Origin: Corbicula japonica
Lineage: Eukaryota > Mollusca > Bivalvia > Venerida > Cyrenidae
DNA: 64,000 bases
Direction: 5' to 3'
Assembly: GCA_038501625.1 (NCBI GenBank)
Contig: JAZAYU010000001.1
Location: forward strand, 7,462,829 to 7,526,828
Every line of letters starts with the position of its first letter. Within the stretch, counting starts at the first letter, position 1. Below the pieces are notes generated by a model that did not search any database, was not told where the DNA came from, and worked only from the letters and a program-made list of their open reading frames with translations. Shown piece by piece: positions 60,053 to 64,000 of the stretch. The translations under genes and the position numbers were made by a program.

Positions 60053-60438
60053 ATAAACTCTACTCGATGGGATATGGCTTTTATCTCATGGGCAACCTGT
60101 ACAAATCTATAGCAGCCAGGCCAAGTGTTATAAAGCTGAGCATGGAAACCAGTCTCAAATCTCAAGCATCTGATTGGCTGAAATGGCGACTGGTCGCCAT
60201 TTCAGCCAATCAGATGCTTGAGATTTGAGACTGGTTTCCAAACTCAGTTTTATAACCTTCAGACCAGCACATCCATACCCTCTTATCAGGATTACACTGC
60301 TACCTTTTAGATACATATGATTATTTCTGATAAGAAGCAAACAGTTTAGATCCAGATCAGATGACATGAATGAATTCAATCCACACTGGTCGTCTATGCG
60401 ATAAAGGTATACGTAGTATGGATGGAGGAAAATGTTAA
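60053..60438. mobile_element. Family A MITE interrupted by a family B copy
   Basis: The left part ACTCTACTCGATGGGATATG runs to CTATAGCAGCCAGGCCAAG. Family A resumes at GACCAGCACATCCATACCCT and ends ATGGAGGAAAATGTTAA. Confidence 0.88.
60119..60264. mobile_element. Family B foldback MITE nested in family A
   Basis: A near-perfect palindrome (TTATAAAGCTGAGCATGG...GGCGACTGGTCGCC...CAGTTTTATAACCTTC) lying in the middle of the family A left hairpin. Confidence 0.95.
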
Positions 60439-60701
60439 ATGATCGAACTCCTTACCTTCAGCTTTATTCTGTATGTCCCTTGGAAGATGTTCTTTTAATC
60501 AAAGAGATTTGTCTACCTGAAAATACAAAGAAAACAAAATAAATCAAGATATAATTGATAATGTTCTACAAAGCATAATCTGATTTTGGAAGAACAGTTG
60601 TCACTCTATAGACAAATCATTGTTTGGAATTCAGTCAAAGTAAACAGCAAACGGATTGCTCAAATCCTTTTAGAGCTTTGCACAGCATCTGTCACAATTG
60701 A

Positions 60702-60765
60702 GACTGCGTAGATCTAGATCCGTACCATCTGATCACAGTGTACATTGTTTGCTATTCAACAAAAA
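60702..60765. mobile_element. Family A MITE fragment
   Basis: GCGTAGATCTAGATCCGTAC and CTGATCACAGTGTACATTGT only. Confidence 0.5.
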
Positions 60766-61187
60766 GTTCAGTAACAAAAAATTAAGGTAACAATTTACAA
60801 ACAATGAATGAATGAACTTGCTCAAATTGGCATTAAGCTGAGTTCCCTACAATAATTCAGCGTGTACAAGATTATCAGTGACATCCAGGGAAGAGCTGCT
60901 CAGGAAACCGGTAAGTAGGACCACAGCCACAGTACCCAGGCCCATAATGTGATGCTAAATTAAACACTGACAAGTACCTTCCTGTCTCATAATTGTGACA
61001 TAACTTGAAAATTATTATTGATAAATATTTTCAATAATGATCCCTCACATGAATGCAACTGACTATCATCACATGGTTTTGCAGTACAAAATACACTTAT
61101 GATTCCAATTAGGTAGTTAGTTAGTTTTGTGACACACAAAAATCATGTTAAACTTCTTTAAATTAGCATATTTATCTGATATAATGG

Positions 61188-61343
61188 TTAACCCCATTCC
61201 TAAAATATAGTCAGGCCACTGTCGGGATCCAGATCTGCCTACATGATTGCGGAAGTCAATAAATTTGTGCAAAAAAACAACATAATTTCTGCAAAAGTGC
61301 AACAGACAGCCTATTATACACAAACCATGGGGGAAAGGGTATA
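61188..61343. mobile_element. Family A MITE, strongly decayed
   Basis: TTAACCCCATTCCTAAAATA at the left and CCATGGGGGAAAGGGTATA at the right, with GGATCCAGATCTGCCTACAT between. Confidence 0.6.
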
Positions 61344-62810
61344 CATTTAATGAAATGTTTTTTTTATGAACACTAATCAATGAGGATTAAATATCATTCC
61401 TGTTGGTTTCTTCCCGTTAGCAAAGGGACCACCTCTTGAAGCTATAATTAAAATTCATAGGGAACTTCATTAAATCTTCATGCTGCACTGTGAGATTCAA
61501 TAAAATTATGCAAAATAAGGCTTAATGTGGCATTTATTATTCATAAATGCACAGAATGATAACAGACAATTTACTCTGTTTATGGTAAAAGAAATTAATA
61601 GTTTTGAAAATTATTTGGAATTAGTTTAATTAACAATACATGGTGTTATGTGCAGACATTTTATATTCTATTTATAAATACATTGAAATTGTGATGTTCA
61701 GATTGTAACCACCAAGAAACTAATCAGTTGCTCATAATGAAAATAGCTGTTCATGGTTAAAACAGTTGTTCATGGTTAAAATCACTGTGGTCAAAATAGT
61801 TGCTCATGGTCAAAATTGTGATGTTCATGGTCCTAATAGTTGATCAAGGTAAAAAAAAATGTTCATGGTTAAAATAGGCCACAATTAATTGAAATTTGGT
61901 GGAGTTATTTCCCCTACTAAAAAAAGTAAAAGTAAAAAGTTTAACTGTCTTATGACAAAAATATGACAGAATTTTGTTTCAGTTTATTTGTCAATAGTAA
62001 TGTTAATGTTATAAATTTTGCTGATTGAATATTTTTATAGTATTTTCTATTGGGTTTGATAATCAACATTTTTATTTTAATTCCATAGATGATGGAAGTT
62101 GAATGCCAATCACCACAGGCAACAGATGGGGTATGGTGGGAGAGGGTTAACACTGACAGTTTTTAACAACAGGGAACCCATTATAATTTCAAGAGAGCTA
62201 CAAAAGATATGTTGCAATCATCTCCCAAGGCCTTCATACATCATATAATTAATTAACATGAGAATTACACAATTAATCAAAAGAATGTACAATCAGCTTG
62301 CAAAATGAAAATCAATCATCAAGCCTGCCCGTGAAACCTGATATTGATAAATGCAGTAGATAGCAGAAAATCTGCAACATTAGATGAATAAAAGTCAACT
62401 TCATTTTACAAGTGTTAGACATGTAATAACGATATTACATGTCTCATGATATTTTGTTAAAAAAAACATTTAGTTGAAGGATTGAAAATCTCATCAGTAT
62501 TATATGGAAGCTATTTTACTGATAAAATTTTATTCTCAGAGTTTGCACCCCTTTTTATCTAACGAATTTTAAATTTTAAATATAATTAATAATCATGGAT
62601 CGGGGATGGGGCGGGGTGTTCCCCACTGGGGATTTTGGCATGTAAGATCTCTTTGCTCTATGGGATAGTGATCTTAGATTTTACAGAAGAATAGTTAGTT
62701 TAAGTAAGAAACGTTTCCCTTTAAAGCAGTGAGGTTGTGTGGTAAAATGTTTCAAGCAGTTCAGCAATGGTTCCATTTTAACATACAAATGAGTCAGTCT
62801 ATCCACCTTG
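61344..62810. other. Non-coding stretch with a short degenerate tandem repeat
   Basis: 61748-61877 repeats GTTCATGGTTAAAA with variants (GCTCATGGTCAAAA, GTTCATGGTCCTAA) at irregular 17-30 bp spacing. 62602-62631 is G-rich (GGGGATGGGGCGGGG...GGGG) and can fold as a hairpin or quadruplex. Confidence 0.6.
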
Positions 62811-62923
62811 TTATAGATTCATTAGGTTACTTCTGACCAAGAAGAAAATAGTATAGATCAGATCTGACAGCACAGATGTGAAAGGATGTGATAAAAGGCG
62901 TATCCATGGAATAAAAGGTTAAA
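62811..62923. mobile_element. Family A MITE, right half only
   Basis: The spacer ATTCATTAGGTTACTTCTGA, the remnant GATCAGATCTGACAGCACAG and the end TCCATGGAATAAAAGGTTAA. Confidence 0.8.
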
Positions 62924-64000
62924 AATCAATTTAACAGCTTATGTAACATAAGCATTCAGCTATCAACTTGAACATGGTATCATATTTCACACAAGTAACA
63001 GCTGATCCTGTCCATAAAAAATTATATCCTCAATTAACGAACAAAAGACCACAATTATACAAAAACAGAACTGCAAATATTTGCACATCAATGGAAGGAA
63101 AAGTCCTATAAAGAGAAGCTGTCAATACCAGCTGGGCCATTAAGGCATGCAACTTGTTTAAAGAATTGTTTTTAGCTAAGTTTCTTTTTAACTGTGACAA
63201 TGTCTTAGCAAGGCAACATGTGTGTAGGTGACATATTGACAATTAAGATCTGCTGCAGAAGTGCAGTGAAGAATATTGTGATGGAGTTTCCATTTTCATT
63301 CTGTTGTTCTCTTTTAAGAAGTTCTCTGTTTTCCCTTAGTTATCTGTTCAGTGGCAAAATCTTTAAATCAGTTTTCCAAGTTAAAACTTGAAACTTAACC
63401 CTCATTTTAGATAATTACTGTATACCAATAAATATTTGTGCATAAAAAGATTTCATATTTTTGCCAGGTCAGACATATTTGCGAATTTTTCTTTTCACGA
63501 TTTTCTTATTTCAATAAAATCGTGGAGCAAAAATTAATGGGTTGTTAATATTTGTTCGTTCACAGTGTTTGATCCAAAGTTGTAGCTTCCTTTTGGAACT
63601 TGAGGCATTTTGCCTACAATGTTTTTCATGAAAACACAAAACAAAAACAGGGGAACAAGAGTAAAGGTAGGAGTGAAGCCTAGGAAACATCTCAATATAT
63701 ATTCTAAAGTCAAGGATTTTTTTTTCAGGAGAATCATGTCACTTAAGAGCACCCTGACAAAGTTTATGCCTGCACTAAAGCCTTTCAATCAAGCTTCTCC
63801 CCTGGAATCTACCATTGAACAAGAACTAAGTCTATTTAGATCAGAACATTGTAAATCAACAATATTTAAAGTATTAAATTATGATATAGCTATAAGAGGA
63901 TGGCCCAGACTGCCCATTCAACTCATATAAGTGGACAATTAGTGGACAATCAGCCTATCTACTTATCTTTGGTTTCATCAGCGGTCACTCAGGGTCACCA
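62924..64000. other. Non-coding stretch to the window edge
   Basis: A plus-strand 106-codon frame (63610-63930) begins before a T9-CAG (63720-63732) that could be an acceptor. The residues after it (MSLKSTLTKFMPALKPF...) have no known match, so it is not called. Confidence 0.35.

Noticed and set aside
63610..63930. 106-codon plus-strand frame near the right edge, with T9-CAG as a possible acceptor inside it
   Set aside because: Length is expected by chance in AT-rich DNA, the frame is open across the would-be intron end, and no donor or family similarity is visible.
1..64000. CRISPR arrays, rRNA, canonical tRNA genes, bacterial promoters or operons
   Set aside because: The tandem arrays have no spacer structure, no full cloverleaf was found, and the window is clearly eukaryotic.

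Overview
The window reads as AT-rich, intron/intergenic-dominated nuclear DNA of an invertebrate animal. The density and style of its short interspersed elements suggest a mollusc, most likely a bivalve; that is an inference from repeat style, with no marker gene to settle it. There are no operons, rRNA, canonical tRNA genes or CRISPR arrays. Almost every open frame longer than 60 codons is either a chance frame or lies in a repeat.

Coding content is sparse. The best-supported piece is a minus-strand exon near the left edge (1440-1721). It carries a 3' splice acceptor, a short 5' UTR, an upstream ORF whose stop overlaps a first ATG, a strong-Kozak second ATG, about 69 codons of a Ser/Arg-rich protein, and a good phase-1 donor. 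The gene continues leftward out of the window, so much or all of the remaining 62 kb may be its 5' intron or upstream flank. Two weaker exon candidates are a cysteine-rich terminal exon on the minus strand (46979-47122) and a 66-nt exon on the plus strand (59241-59306) with clean splice signals on both sides. A frameshifted coding remnant (31850-32244, minus) sits inside an apparent DNA transposon.

The window is dominated by mobile and repeated DNA. Family A is a roughly 240-bp double-hairpin MITE with TTAA-CCCTTT...AAAGGG-TTAA ends, piggyBac-like by its termini; I count 34 copies or fragments spread across the window. Family B is a roughly 145-bp near-perfect palindrome carrying inverted CCAAT boxes and TATAAAA-like ends, with 9 copies. 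Three family A copies are interrupted by other elements: a family B copy at 60119-60264, a 588-bp TIR element at 52172-52759 and a 502-bp TIR element at 33389-33890. An 885-bp foldback transposon (42739-43623) has GGAGT-rich inverted arms and an exact 9-bp target duplication. Two probable tRNA-derived SINEs are at 5450-5642 (minus) and 13272-13390 (plus).

Tandem arrays include five ~144-bp units packed with nuclear-receptor half-sites (10431-11230), a ~35-bp array (25608-26290), a ~23-bp array (56361-57145), three 95-bp units (21811-22095) and several smaller ones.

Between repeats lie long AT-rich stretches without recognisable genes. A few are locally less AT-rich, keep CpGs and carry homeodomain/POU-like words (for example 7440-7900, 8785-8935, 20690-20960, 45240-45660, 47380-47520). 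These are flagged as candidate conserved non-coding elements, untested.
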